Shown here in pieces: positions 11,280 through 22,002 of a stretch of DNA of 64,000 bases (positions are counted from its first letter, which is position 1; the number at the start of each line of letters is the position of its first letter). The notes under the pieces are model-generated. The model did no database searches. It was not told where the DNA came from and was given only the letters and a program-made list of their open reading frames with translations. The position numbers and the translations under genes were made by a program. The DNA is from Crocodylus rhombifer. Taxonomy: Eukaryota > Chordata > Crocodylia > Crocodylidae. The stretch is from contig JAVSML010021646.1 in the NCBI GenBank assembly GCA_038503035.1, positions 1 to 64,000 of the forward strand, written 5' to 3'.

Positions 11280-11368
11280 CCCCAGGTGACTTCCTGCCCT
11301 TTTGGGCAGGGAGCTGGACTCGATGATCTCCCTAGGTCCCTTCCAGCCCTAATGTCTATGATATGAAA

Positions 11369-11935
11369 TCTATGAAAGTGCTGTGAATCCTCAAGTTCTT
11401 CTCATGTCAAAAAGCTCTGTGTGCGCGCATGTTTTCCTGTATGTCATTGTCTCCTTAAGGTTTCATTTTCATTTCTTTTTTTAAACACCGGTATAGTTCT
11501 CAGGCAAACTCTGCAACTTTACAGGGTTTCAAGCTGGTTGGGCACTCTTGTTGCATAATGCTTATGTTTTAATATGGTTGTCTGGACTCCTGAAGCTGAC
11601 CTTTCCAGAGGGCTTCCAAAAAAGTCAACATAGCCACTGCCTTATGCCATAGATCTAAATAGATGCATATTTGTGTAATCTTAAATAAAAGATGCTGTAA
11701 TAAATAAATAACTTTAAACCAAACTATTGGCCACCACCCTCTTGAAAGGAAAGCATGTAATTAGTTCTCTTATACTTAAGTGAATGTTTTTGACAAATAC
11801 ACTATTTTTGTTTTGCTGAAGTGCTCTCAGTTAGACATTTAAGTAGGAAACTTATTTTTAGTCTTTTGTGAGCAATATGATATATAAGTTCTGGAAAGAA
11901 TGTAATCATAGTTATCAATAATATATTTCTCTCAT
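11369..11935. other. AT-rich flank, nothing recognised
   Basis: AT-rich DNA with AAATAAATAAATAA runs near 11685-11710 and no recognised element. Confidence 0.45.
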
Positions 11936-13149
11936 TAGTGATCTTGGTTTTCTCTGTTTTAAAATCCCAAATGCTCTGATAAAAAATCACAAAATTTGTG
12001 TTTTCCTCTTAGTAAAGTTAAATGTCACTATATATGTAGGTATCAAATGAACACAAGGTTTTATTGATATAGTTACAATTTTAAAGCAATTGGTAGCCTA
12101 ACAGTACCTCATTCATTTTAATCAAGTACATTCTAAAGACATATATATTGTGGCATTTGATCTTGGTTTTTTTATTTTATCATGGAAAATCAGAGCTGCT
12201 CCTGCCCCCTTTGCTCACTAGGACATGGGTCTAGCTGCAACTGTTCTTCCCACACTGCTTTGTGGCACTTGGCATCCCTGCTATGCTGGTGCGCTGCCCC
12301 TGCAAACCACAGGCCACCCAGCCCTGCTGGTGCCTCTGACTCCTGACACACACCCCCCTGTCCCTGCTGGTGCCCTTCACCCATGACCCACAGGTCCCTG
12401 GCCCCACCAGTGCCCCTCATTCCCAGCCCACAGCTCCCTGAGCCCTGTTGGTGACCCTCACTCCTGAGCATTGCCTCCCCTACCCACAGGCCCCTGCCCC
12501 CCAGTGTGTATGTGGGGTGGGGGCAAGGGAGGCAAAGGTGACATAGTGGAAGGTATCTGTGCCTCCCCAGATTTCTGAACCAACAGTGGGGCATGAGGCA
12601 CAGGGCTGAAGCCTGGCTGGACCAGCTCCAGGCAGGAACCACCTCCGGCATGGAAGGGAGTGCCATGCCACCATGGCCACTTAGGTGAAGTGTGGTTATG
12701 GTGGCATGGAGTTGTACCCCCACTGCTGCCGGACAGGCATGGGGTGCCTCACCTTGGTGCTTCCTTCTGTGCTGAGTCCCACCCACTCCCCCCAAACATT
12801 GCCTGTGTCCTCACAACCTCCAGTGTGTGGTCTATATCCCCTTGCCTCCCCACCATAATGTCTGTGCCCACCCACCATGTCACCTGTGCCTCCACTCCTC
12901 CATAAATTTATCTGAAGCGAGCTGTGGAAGCTGCTGTCTACCACACTGCCTGGCTGCCATGTGCATGTGTGAACACACAAGCACGTGGTGCCCCTTGCCC
13001 CTGTGTCCCACTCCCCCTAGTCCCAAGCAGTTCCTTTCAGGCTAGGACTCTGACAGTCTGCAAAGGGAAACCCATGGTTTCCCAGGTTTTTCTTCTTTGA
13101 TGGGGACAAGCTGTGCTTTTCCATGGCAAATGGAAAACCCAGATCCCTG
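11936..13149. mobile_element. 1.2-kb hAT-like element related to the copy at 4894
   Basis: The left end TAGTGATCTTGGTTTTCTC is a decayed form of CAGRGATCCTGGTTTTCTC, and the right end is AACCCAGATCCCTG. The interior shares long segments with the 4894-5824 element, in the same order. These include ACAAGGTTTTATTGATAT, TTTAAAGCAATTGG, the GTGGCATTTGATCTTGG block, TCATGGAAAATCAGAGCT, and the pyrimidine-rich GC block ending near TCTGCAAAGGGAAACCCATGG. The GC block (12200-13020) is longer here. No 8-bp duplication could be matched, partly because another MITE abuts the right end. No transposase frame is present; the 201-codon minus frame at 12190-12795 is low-complexity. Confidence 0.72.
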
Positions 13150-13157
13150 TTCATAAC

Positions 13158-13459
13158 CAGAGATCCTGGTTTTCTCTGATTAAAAAAATTCCCAATTTTT
13201 GGATTTAAGAGTAACCCAAAATTCACATTTTTCCACTATTAAAATGAAACACCACCAATATCTATCCATCTATCTAAATATTAGTGGTGTTTCATTTTAG
13301 ATAGATAGATAGATAGATTAAAATGAAAAAAGACTAATATATAGATATATCTATAAATTAGTGGTGTTTCTTTTTCATCATGGAAAAAGTGGATTTTGTG
13401 TTAATATTTTAATCCAAAAATTGGGGATTTTCTTAAACCAGAGAAAAGCAGGATCCCTG
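13158..13459. mobile_element. Palindromic hAT-like MITE with expanded centre
   Basis: The ends are CAGAGATCCTGGTTTTCTC and ...AAAAGCAGGATCCCTG. The flanks are TTCATAAC (13150-13157) and CCCATAAC (13460-13467), a 6/8 match read as an aged 8-bp duplication. The element is 302 bp rather than about 235 because the ATTAGTGGTGTTTC central unit occurs twice, separated by a GATA microsatellite at 13299-13319. The centre has therefore been duplicated or expanded. It lies 8 bp from the end of the previous related element. Confidence 0.82.
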
Positions 13460-13467
13460 CCCATAAC

Positions 13468-16400
13468 TGACCATACTTTGGTTTAAACAGACTTACAAGA
13501 CTCTAAAAATGCCATCTGCTGATTCTCAGTAATATGACTACATGGTTATAACTTTATAAAGTAATTATGTACCATAATTGCATCATCTTCAATGTGATCA
13601 AATATGTAAAGAATCTATAAGACAGCTTACTTAGCAACAAAGCTCAAATGAATTTTTAGGTATATATACCATCTTTTTCTCTCTAGAATTTATGCTGCTG
13701 ACAAGGCAGTACTTAGATCTGTATATGATGATTAAAAACTCTTTTTTGGGTCTTCAAATAAAAAGGCAAATAATGGGGAAAAATCAGTGAGAGACAGCAA
13801 CTACCAATTTGGTGCTGTGGTTAAAGAACAATTTGTTTCCCTTATTCTATTTATATTTATAAATGGTTGCATTCCTACATCAATTCTTTATGTATCCAAG
13901 GAATAAGAAAAGGAAATCTTCAGATTTGTTTCCCTAACAAAAATCAGAATTATATTCTGACTGGAAAATAATTTACTAAGAAATCTATATAAAATGGAAT
14001 ACCAGAGAAAAAATGTAAGTATTGTCAACTATGTAAGAGAATGAAAATGTAAATTTTAAATTAATTAGTTGTGTAAGTCCAAATACCTTGAAAGTATATT
14101 TGAAACAGAAACTGCTCCACACTATTTTTCCAAGTAGGAATCAGCCATAATAATACATTTGCTCATTGTGAACCTTTAAATAGATGCATTACAAAGCCTA
14201 TTTTTAAGTTGATCATAAGAAAAACACTGGAAGACAGTAAGAGAGAAATATAATTCTGACTGAGTTCAAGTAAGTTGTATATCACTAGTTCAAAGATATA
14301 TTCAACACTAGATTTTCATGTTCTTAGTTTTTGCTCTCCATCTTCCCCCGTTCTCTTCTTTTTTTAAAAATTGTCTTTTGACTTAGAGAAAATGCATTAT
14401 GCTAGAGAAATGTAGTATGACAAAAAATTCCTATTTTTCTCTTTTATCCCAGCCTTTGCAAAATCCATAATATAGGCCTAGTCCAAAGGGTATTGCTCAA
14501 GCAAAATTGTAATGTGGTGGCGGGGGGCCATGATTTTTTTTCTCTTTTTGGTGCTTAGCACAGTGAGATCTTGTCCATGATGGAGACTTTTTAGTAATAT
14601 GATGAATGTCAATATTAATAAAATAAAATAATATCTTTTGAAGTCCATTATACAACTAAAGTTGATTACAGAACTACACGCTTTTACTTCCTAAATGAAA
14701 TTTGGGTATAATGTATTCATTGTCATGCTGATCCCCCTCCTTTTCCCCTTTTGGAGTCTTGATTTTTAAAAAATATTTTAATTGGGGTTGCAGCCTACTT
14801 TATTTGTTACTTTAAAAACACAAAATAAATTTAAATCCCTGCCACTCAGAGGCTAACATTTAAAATCGAGGTAAGGCTCAGCCTCTGGGTCCAGATCTTT
14901 AGATGCTTCAGGTGGGTCTCTCTCCTCTCAGTGAGATGTATCTTAACATGACAGAAATACCTAAAGGCTATGCATTGAAATAACTGAAAAAGGTGGTTCA
15001 TGTTCTTGGGATTTAGTACATTCTGGGCTTGTAGTGGCACACATTTAGACATTTTAGAGATGGCTGAAGATCAGTGATTTTGTATTTACTAGCTGCTGTG
15101 ATAGTGGCCTTTTTTAAGGTCCATATAAATTATCTGACATGATTTCACATATGTCAGTGTCTCTCAGGGTCTGATTCCATATTCAGTGGACTCAATGAGC
15201 ATGTGGTACACAAGTACTCATGCTACTTAAGAAATTAATTCAGGGCTAGGAGAAGAACTCACAAGTGATAGATTGGTGAAAATCCCTGTTAAGAAGGGCC
15301 CAATCCTGTCATTCTTTCAACATATCTGCCCAGGTAGTTTCCAGGTTACTATGGAGTGTAGCCACTGGCTGAAATGTTGCTAATTTTTCCTCAAAAGTTG
15401 TAAACTTTTTTTTTTTCTTTGTAGATGGGCTGTAGTTATAAAGGACAAGGTTATTTGTTTGCTACTTCTCATTTGCACTTTTGGTTTTGAATATCTACTA
15501 GGGTACCTAAACATGGGAATTTAAGTATTTTTCGTTATAGCAAATAAAACAGTCGCTTAATTTCATTTGCTTTAAGTAAATATTAAAACAAAGGCTTTTA
15601 TGAATTAGTTGTAAGCAACAAAGTATGTATTTATGTTAAAAGTCATTTGAAAAAGAGAATCAGACTTGAAATATTACCAGAATTATATTCCGTTGAACTT
15701 AGTCCATTGTGTCACCAACTAGTGATTCTGTTGTAGTGATTTTTAATTAGAACATAGTCTGTTGTACTTCTATAACATAGATCATACCATTTTCAGGTTG
15801 CTGTATACATTATGTATTCTGTATACTGTATACATTAGTGGTAATATAAATCTGATGCCCTTCTGATCTTTGGAAGGTCATATTTGACTCCTGAAGATTT
15901 ACAATCTGTGGTTTAAAAAAAGAGGAAGAAGAAAAAGAGTATTTGGCAAGGAATATAGTTAGATGGGTCTGCAGTGGTCATGAATTTTTTAATAGGTTGG
16001 CTTGGCAGCCTCAAACCACTTATACTCCCTGGAATGTTCTAGTTCCAATCTAGCGATAGGGTCATCTGGGATATTTGCTCAAAATTGTAGAAAACTGCCT
16101 CACGGTCAAAGTAGTTTTATTTCTATATCAGATTTTATTACTCTCTGAATTTTCTCACTCTTCAAAAAATAAAGTTTGTAAATGAATTAGGACTATAACT
16201 ACCAACTTTGTCTAAACCCCTTGTGTGCTACACAGCTTTGGGGCATGCCACCATACTGCCACACTCCCTTGGATCCTCCCCATCACTCAGCATCATGTGT
16301 CTACTTTGTTTTTATGCCAACACTGACTTTCAGCTTAAATATTTGTTCTCCCTTCCTAATGTTTACCCCATTATAGCTTTATAGAAAACATTCATATCCT

Positions 16401-17563
16401 TTTGTTTTGTTTGGCTAAACCAGGTGAGCTCTTTTAGCTTTCTCTGTTTTGTATCTCCCTGATCATAATAATAGCTTTTCCTGCATTTCTTCCAGTATGA
16501 ATCAATCTTTCTTGAATACAAGTGATCAGAATTATAGACTGTTTCAGATAAGGGTCTAATCATGCCATTAATACTTACTATTCCTGCTGAAAATATGAAA
16601 ATATCACACCTGATACATCCCAGGATCATATTTATCTTCATTTTTGTAGCTGAATCATATTGGTGGCTCACAGACCCAAGTCTCTTTCCTCTGTTTTATT
16701 TCCAACTAATGGACTCCTAGTTTAAAACAGAAGTCATGGTTGTTAAACTTTAAATACATCTTATGGTTTGTAATACTGAATTTAATCTAATTTCTCTTTC
16801 TTCAGTTCTCAAGGTTCCCAAATTCTTGTTTGTATGATATTTTTTATCTTCTTTGGTATTAAGGATGCCTTCAAACTTCCTGTTATCATCAAGCATTGTC
16901 AGTATGGTTCCAAATGCACATCAAGGTCATTAATGACAATATGAAAAAGTGCATAAAGATGGATGGTAGAGGAGCTCCACTAGCAATCTCCATCTACCCA
17001 TATATTTAGCAAAATCCATTGTCCTGTTGTCCTTAATAGATTTCTCATTGACCTTATAATTCTTGTATCAATTTTTGTCTTTTCTAGTTTAATACTTAAA
17101 TCATGTCCTATGTTTAGGAATTGTCGACACAGATGTCTCTATGACTGGATCTCCTATGGCACTCCTTTCCTGCCATGTACTGTGTTGCTTATCTCTTGTG
17201 CACCCCTCGCTGCTATCTTTCTTTGCCCTTCCCTACTACAGGGAGTCACCTCCTTCCTTCCCCTCCAACTCTTTCCCACCCTTACTAGAAGAAAGTGGTG
17301 TCCCAACCATGCAACTGGTTCTCAATCACCCAGCCTGCTGCTTTAAAGTATTGAGATCCCCTAATCTAGGTGGATAAATCTGTATAGGGCATTTTTTTTT
17401 CACTGCAATGTTTGCTTGAGTAGTATGAGGATTTAAGTTTTGCTTCTAGTTTTGTGATTCAATTTTATATTGCCATGAAGTCTTATGTCAAAGTTCAGTC
17501 ATGTCTATTGGTTAAAATATTTTTGGGATCAGGCCTATTATACACAGCACAATGACAACTATA
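13468..17563. other. Long AT-rich stretch, nothing recognised
   Basis: About 4.1 kb without a recognised transposon end, LINE motif or exon-like frame. Reading frames are short (about 100 codons or less) and AT-biased. It could be unique intergenic or intronic DNA, or repeats too old to recognise by eye. Confidence 0.5.
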
Positions 17564-17565
17564 TA

Positions 17566-18806
17566 CAGTCAGACCTAAATTTACAAGGTATTTTTTTGTA
17601 CTGTTTCAGTTACGCATGGTCAATTAATTGTGACCCTCTATTTTTGTACATGGTATGGATTCACTATTACATGGTACAGCATGTGTAGCTGGTAAGTCTC
17701 TTGTGTTGTCGTGGAAGGGGAGGGGGGAGGGAAGGGGAAAGGGCGTGCAGATCAATGCCCCACACTGTAAGGTAGGGATTGGGGCAGGGGCTGAGACAGG
17801 TGCTGCCCAGCTGGGGATTGGTGGGCATGGGACAGAGCCACAGCTCATCCAGGAGGCATGGGGCTGGGGGGGCAGCTCCTGCTACTGCACATGCCCCAGA
17901 AGACTATGGGGGGCTGTGTGCCTCCAGATCTGTTTGGGGTGGGGTGGGGTGGGCAGACTGCAGCTGGAGCTGGAGCTGGGGCTGCACTGAGTTTTTCTTG
18001 GGGGGGGGGATAGGCTCAGGGTGTATGGTGGCAGCACTGGGTGGGGGCTTTGGGAGGACTGCAGCCACCCCAAATTTCACCTTAGTCCCCCTGTATCCAT
18101 CTTCCAGTGCTGCCACCATCTGCCTAGTACACCCCTGGCTCTTCCTGGCATGTGAGTGGAGGCAGGGGTTGAGCAAGGGCTGTGCATGGGGCAGGCAGTG
18201 GAAGCACTGGGAGGGGGTTATGGGGGGGCTACAGTGAAATTTGGGGAGGCTGAACCCCCCCATAACCCCCTCCCAGTGCCACCACCACCTTCCCCAAGCC
18301 CAGCCCCTGCAGAGAAAAGCCCGGTGCAGCCCTGGCTCCAGCCCACAGCTGCAGCTGACCCACCCTGCCCTGCCCCACACATATCCAGGGGTGCATGTTG
18401 CCCCCTGTGCCCTTCTGAGGTGTGCGCAGAGGCAGGAGCCACCCCACCGCCCCCGCATGTCCAACCATGTTCACCCCAGCTGGGCAGCATCTACTCCCAC
18501 CCCTGCCCCACTCTTCCCTCATAGCAGGGGGCACTGATCTACTCCCCCATACCTATTCCCTCTCCCCTCCCTTTTCACCACACCAGACTTACCAGCTGCA
18601 TGCAGCTCTCCAAGCTGCCTGGATGTGTGCCTCACTGCCTGTGTGCTGCAATAAGGCTGCACATGGGCATTTATTTGGCAAATTATCGGCCGCATCCGGA
18701 ACCTGAATCCTTATTTCCCATAGACCCTTTGTATCTTTTTACATGATTTTTACTTGCACGGTGTTTTTTCAAGAATGTAACCACTGCATAAATTGAGGCC
18801 CAACTG
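17566..18806. mobile_element. 1.24-kb pogo/Tigger-like element with GC-rich interior
   Basis: The left end CAGTCAGACCTAAATTTAC and the right end (read inward, CAGTTGGGCCTCAATTTA) form a terminal inverted repeat of about 20 bp with mismatches. It is flanked by TA at 17564-17565 and 18807-18808. The CAGT ends and TA target fit pogo/Tigger. The interior from 17715 to 18600 is strongly G-rich and then C-rich, with no transposase frame; the many overlapping 60-190-codon frames there are composition artefacts. It contains a perfect 24-bp hairpin (see 18205-18278). Non-autonomous. Confidence 0.75.
18205..18278. repeat. Perfect 24-bp inverted repeat with 26-nt loop
   Basis: Positions 18205-18228 (CACTGGGAGGGGG... 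with a run of seven G) and 18255-18278 are exact reverse complements. The loop between them reads like a word recurring in other GC-rich elements of the window (AAATTTGGGGAGGCT). It could form a strong hairpin and a G-rich secondary structure. Confidence 0.9.
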
Positions 18807-18950
18807 TAGTCCTTTGCATCACATACTTTGCCTGACTGTAGTCCTTTAATTTCTAAGCTAAACCAAATTGAAATGAAGTTTGCTTCTCTCCTAGGTTCAG
18901 CTTTTGAAAGTGAAGAATTCATTTTTTTTACTTATGTTGTCACCTGATGG

Positions 18951-19027
18951 AAAAATGTGGATTTAGGGTTACTTGTTTAAAACCAAAAATTGGGGATTTT
19001 TTAAAATCACAGAAAACCAGGATCCCT
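18951..19027. mobile_element. Right-half fragment of the palindromic hAT-like MITE
   Basis: Sequence from GATGGAAAAATGTGG through CAAAAATTGGGGATTTTTT to AAACCAGGATCCCT matches the right arm of the MITE family. The left arm is absent and the terminal G is lost. Confidence 0.8.
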
Positions 19028-20529
19028 AAAATTGTGTATAATTAAATATTTGTAAAAAATTATATCTGTAGCTGCAAAAGGTTTGTAAGTGTTAAATGTC
19101 CCTCCTTGCTGGAAAGCCTCATTTCAGCTCTTAGGAGAGCCAAGTGAGGTGTACCCTACTGGGTGCCACAGGTTCTAACACCCGAAGGTGGCATGTGGAT
19201 AGTGCAGTGTGCCAGGGTTACATTATGAAGATACACTGCACTTATTTAAAACCCTGAAGCTCTAGAAAAATCTAGACCAGTCTTGGGGGCAAAAAAGGGA
19301 CAGGGCTACAATAAGATGGAAGAGCCAATGGAAATGCAGTGTGTCATGAGTCTAGGACAGTAAAGAAAAGGAAGTCTGACTCTGTAGTGAAATACTGATG
19401 GCTCCTTTGGGACAGATGGAACCTGTGTTCTAATTCTCACACCCAGTTCTCTTAGTAAATTTTTAATTGAATAACAATTGGTAAAATGCCTGAATAGCTG
19501 TGAGAACAGAGAGAAGGATCCATCTTTCTTGAGGAGTGCCATCACACTGGGTAACACACTGGGAATTGGTCTCCCTCTTGCTGTTATACATTCCCTGTTA
19601 GTCTCTTACTCCTAACTGCCCAGATGCTCCATTTGAGTATGAGACATGGAAGATGCCCTGAGTTCAGGGTTACAGCCCTGTCCTGGGAAATGGGAGATAT
19701 AGAGCTTGATCTCTGAATGACCAGGGCCTCAGTAAGTGCTGTAGAAACTAGGTTATTGAAAAACAGGTAGGTGGGTTGCCCTTTTCTTCTTCCAACTAGA
19801 TGTTACATATTACAAAAGTAGATGATGTGGTTGTGGTTTTTCAGGAGCATTACTAAGATGAAATAGGAGATCCTGTAGCAACTTAGAAACCTCAAATCTG
19901 CCCAGGTGCCACTTGGACATCTTAGCGGTGGAATAAAGTCTTTGCCGAGGTGATTTGTTACATATCACATGGAAAAGCATCTTCTGGAAGTAACAACTCA
20001 AGTCTCAAATGACCTGTTAGGATTTGCCTTGTATATGTCATTCGTGCTCTGCCCAGATTTATAACAATACTAGTTGAACCCATGCTTCACTGCAGAAGAT
20101 TAATTCGATTTTTAAATTTTTTATAACTTTTTGTCATAGTCATCATCATCTTCACTTCATAATTTATGTATCATTGCCTGTTCCAACATCAAAACTTTCA
20201 GACCATTGTTTCTATCTGTTTTCTTGTCTTGGAAACAGTAATTGAAATTTTTGACTTGGGTGAGATGCCAACCCCCTGCAGTACTTCCAACCTGGAGAAT
20301 GAGACCAGAGCCCCTTTAGCCAATGTTTTCATAGTTCCCTGGAGACCTTCATGGGACTTTAACAACATAGACACATAGTAATAATGTAGTTTAACAATTT
20401 AGTAACAATGTAGCACTTCAACAACATAGTTGCATTATTAGATGCACTGTAACTGGTATCTAGGCAACACTGAATATTGAGCAAAGTGCTTACTGAACAG
20501 CCCTTCATCATTATATCACTATGAATTGT
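19028..20529. other. Mixed sequence, nothing recognised
   Basis: No recognised element ends or long conserved frame in about 1.5 kb. Confidence 0.45.
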
Positions 20530-20537
20530 GCATAGGC

Positions 20538-21994
20538 CAGGGGCAGGCCAAATATGGCCCATGGGCCAGATCCAGCCCACCAAGCACTTTCATCTGGCCC
20601 ATGGGATCCCCCAACAAATTATGCCCCGCCCAGCCCTTTTGCCCACGGGAGTTGGAGTAAGGCACCCACATGTACACGCATCCCCCAAAATGTACCCTAT
20701 TGCCTGGCTCCCACTCTCGTGGGTAGAAGGGCCTGGCCAGCCAGCATTCAACTTTCATGTGGGGCTGCTGCTACCACAGCCCAGGGGACCTGCTTGCTTC
20801 CCCAGTCTCCTGCTGGCTCTGGGCAGCAGGTAGGGAAGCAGCAGGTAGGGAAGCAGTAGGGGTGGAGCTGCACCTGGGAGGGAGGCAGGAGTGTGGGGCT
20901 GGGGCTGGTGGCAGCATACAGCCTGTGCCCAGGGGTACAGGGCCCTAGCAGGGAAAACACCTGGCTCTAGCACATGGGGCTTCCCTTCCTGCTGTGCTTG
21001 TGCAGGGTCTGTGCATGAGTGGCAGGGAGTGCTGGTGATACAGGCAGCCATGTGCAGGCTGCACTCCTCGCTGCAAAGTGCAGTGCTGGCCAGAGCCATA
21101 CTCTGCTGGGTGCCTGTGCCCTGAGTGCCCCACTTGCTGCTGCATCATGGGGGGAGTGTGGATAGGGGGTCTCCACACCCCCCAACCTCCTTTACACCCA
21201 CATCCTGCCCACACAACCCCCCACATATACACAACCCCCAACATACCCTATGCCCCCGACATGCAGACACCTCCCACACACCCACATTGTACCATGCCAC
21301 CACACCCACACACCCCCATACCTCACCAGACACATCCACCACACACACATCACATATACCATATACCCATACCCCTCACACACACACCACATACATCATA
21401 CACCCATACCACACACACACCACACACACACCTCACATACCCCATACAAACCACACACATCCCATATGCCTCCACACACTACACACATGCCTCACATACC
21501 CCCCCACACACCACACATACCGTGCACACATACCACACATATACCATGCACCCCACACACACTATGCATATACCACATACATGTACCCTCCCTCACAATA
21601 TATTAAAATAAGAATTTATTTTTGTGTTATTATGGAATCACCTGTATATACACTATGCAAACACAAATCATGACAAAAATATTTTTAGTAATAAAATTAA
21701 AATATGTTATACTAGATGTTTGACTTTTAGTTTATGATTTGTTTTTTGTCTGGTTCCAGGATGGCAACCCCTGCCTCCCAAAAGGAGTATTTCTAGGGAA
21801 CAAGGGAAAGAACTTCCCGTGGTAAAGGTCAGGGGTTAGGGGTGGGACTTCCCAAGATGGTGACAAGGGACTGGTCCCAAGATGGTGGCAAGGGAATAGG
21901 GCAGCTGTCAAGGGGTGGAACTACCCATGCAGCCCTTGACAGCTTACCAAAACTCATGAAGCATCCCTCCACCCAAAATAATTGCCTGCCCCTG
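20538..21994. mobile_element. 1.46-kb hAT element with CA-rich core
   Basis: The left end is CAGGGGCAGGCCAAATATGG. The right end, read inward, is CAGGGGCAGGCAATTATTTT, so the first 11 bases of the inverted repeat are identical. The flanks GCATAGGC (20530-20537) and GAGTAGGC (21995-22002) match at 6 of 8 positions, consistent with an aged hAT duplication. The left end followed by GGCCCATGGGCCAGATCCAGCCC is typical of vertebrate hAT non-autonomous repeats. No transposase is seen; frames of up to 182 codons at 21078-21673 are translations of the CA-rich tract. Confidence 0.8.
21183..21600. repeat. Imperfect (CA)n/ACCACAC-rich simple sequence
   Basis: About 420 bp of imperfect CACACC, CATACC and CACACA units on the plus strand, inside the hAT element. 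It gives artefactual His/Pro/Thr-rich frames in every plus-strand phase. Confidence 0.92.
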
Positions 21995-22002
21995 GAGTAG
22001 GC

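Larger units (their letters stand above)
7430..11368 (+). mobile_element. Near full-length CR1 LINE
   Basis: The element carries ORF1 (about 7454-8367), a 116-bp spacer, and ORF2 (about 8484-11279). A 3' UTR of about 90 bp follows, containing the CR1 signature GACTCGATGATCTCCCTAGG..CCTTCCAGCCCTAATG and ending in ATCTATGA-like short repeats instead of poly(A). The 5' boundary is uncertain. The first recognisable ORF1 words (SPCGVCSLLGSLARQLEEL) appear almost at once, so the 5' UTR and the start of ORF1 are probably lost. Damage is limited to one frameshift in ORF1 and three nonsense codons in ORF2, making this the most complete CR1 in the window. Confidence 0.93.

Noticed and set aside
11936..13157. 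8-bp target duplication for the 1.2-kb element
   Set aside because: TCTCTCAT on the left and TTCATAAC on the right do not match; the duplication is not claimed.
17655..18706. Many overlapping frames of 60-186 codons on both strands
   Set aside because: G-rich/C-rich composition lacks stop codons; no phase shows a domain or motif.
21078..21673. Overlapping 118-182-codon His/Pro/Thr-rich frames
   Set aside because: They translate the degenerate CA repeat, are open in every plus phase, and have no conserved sequence.
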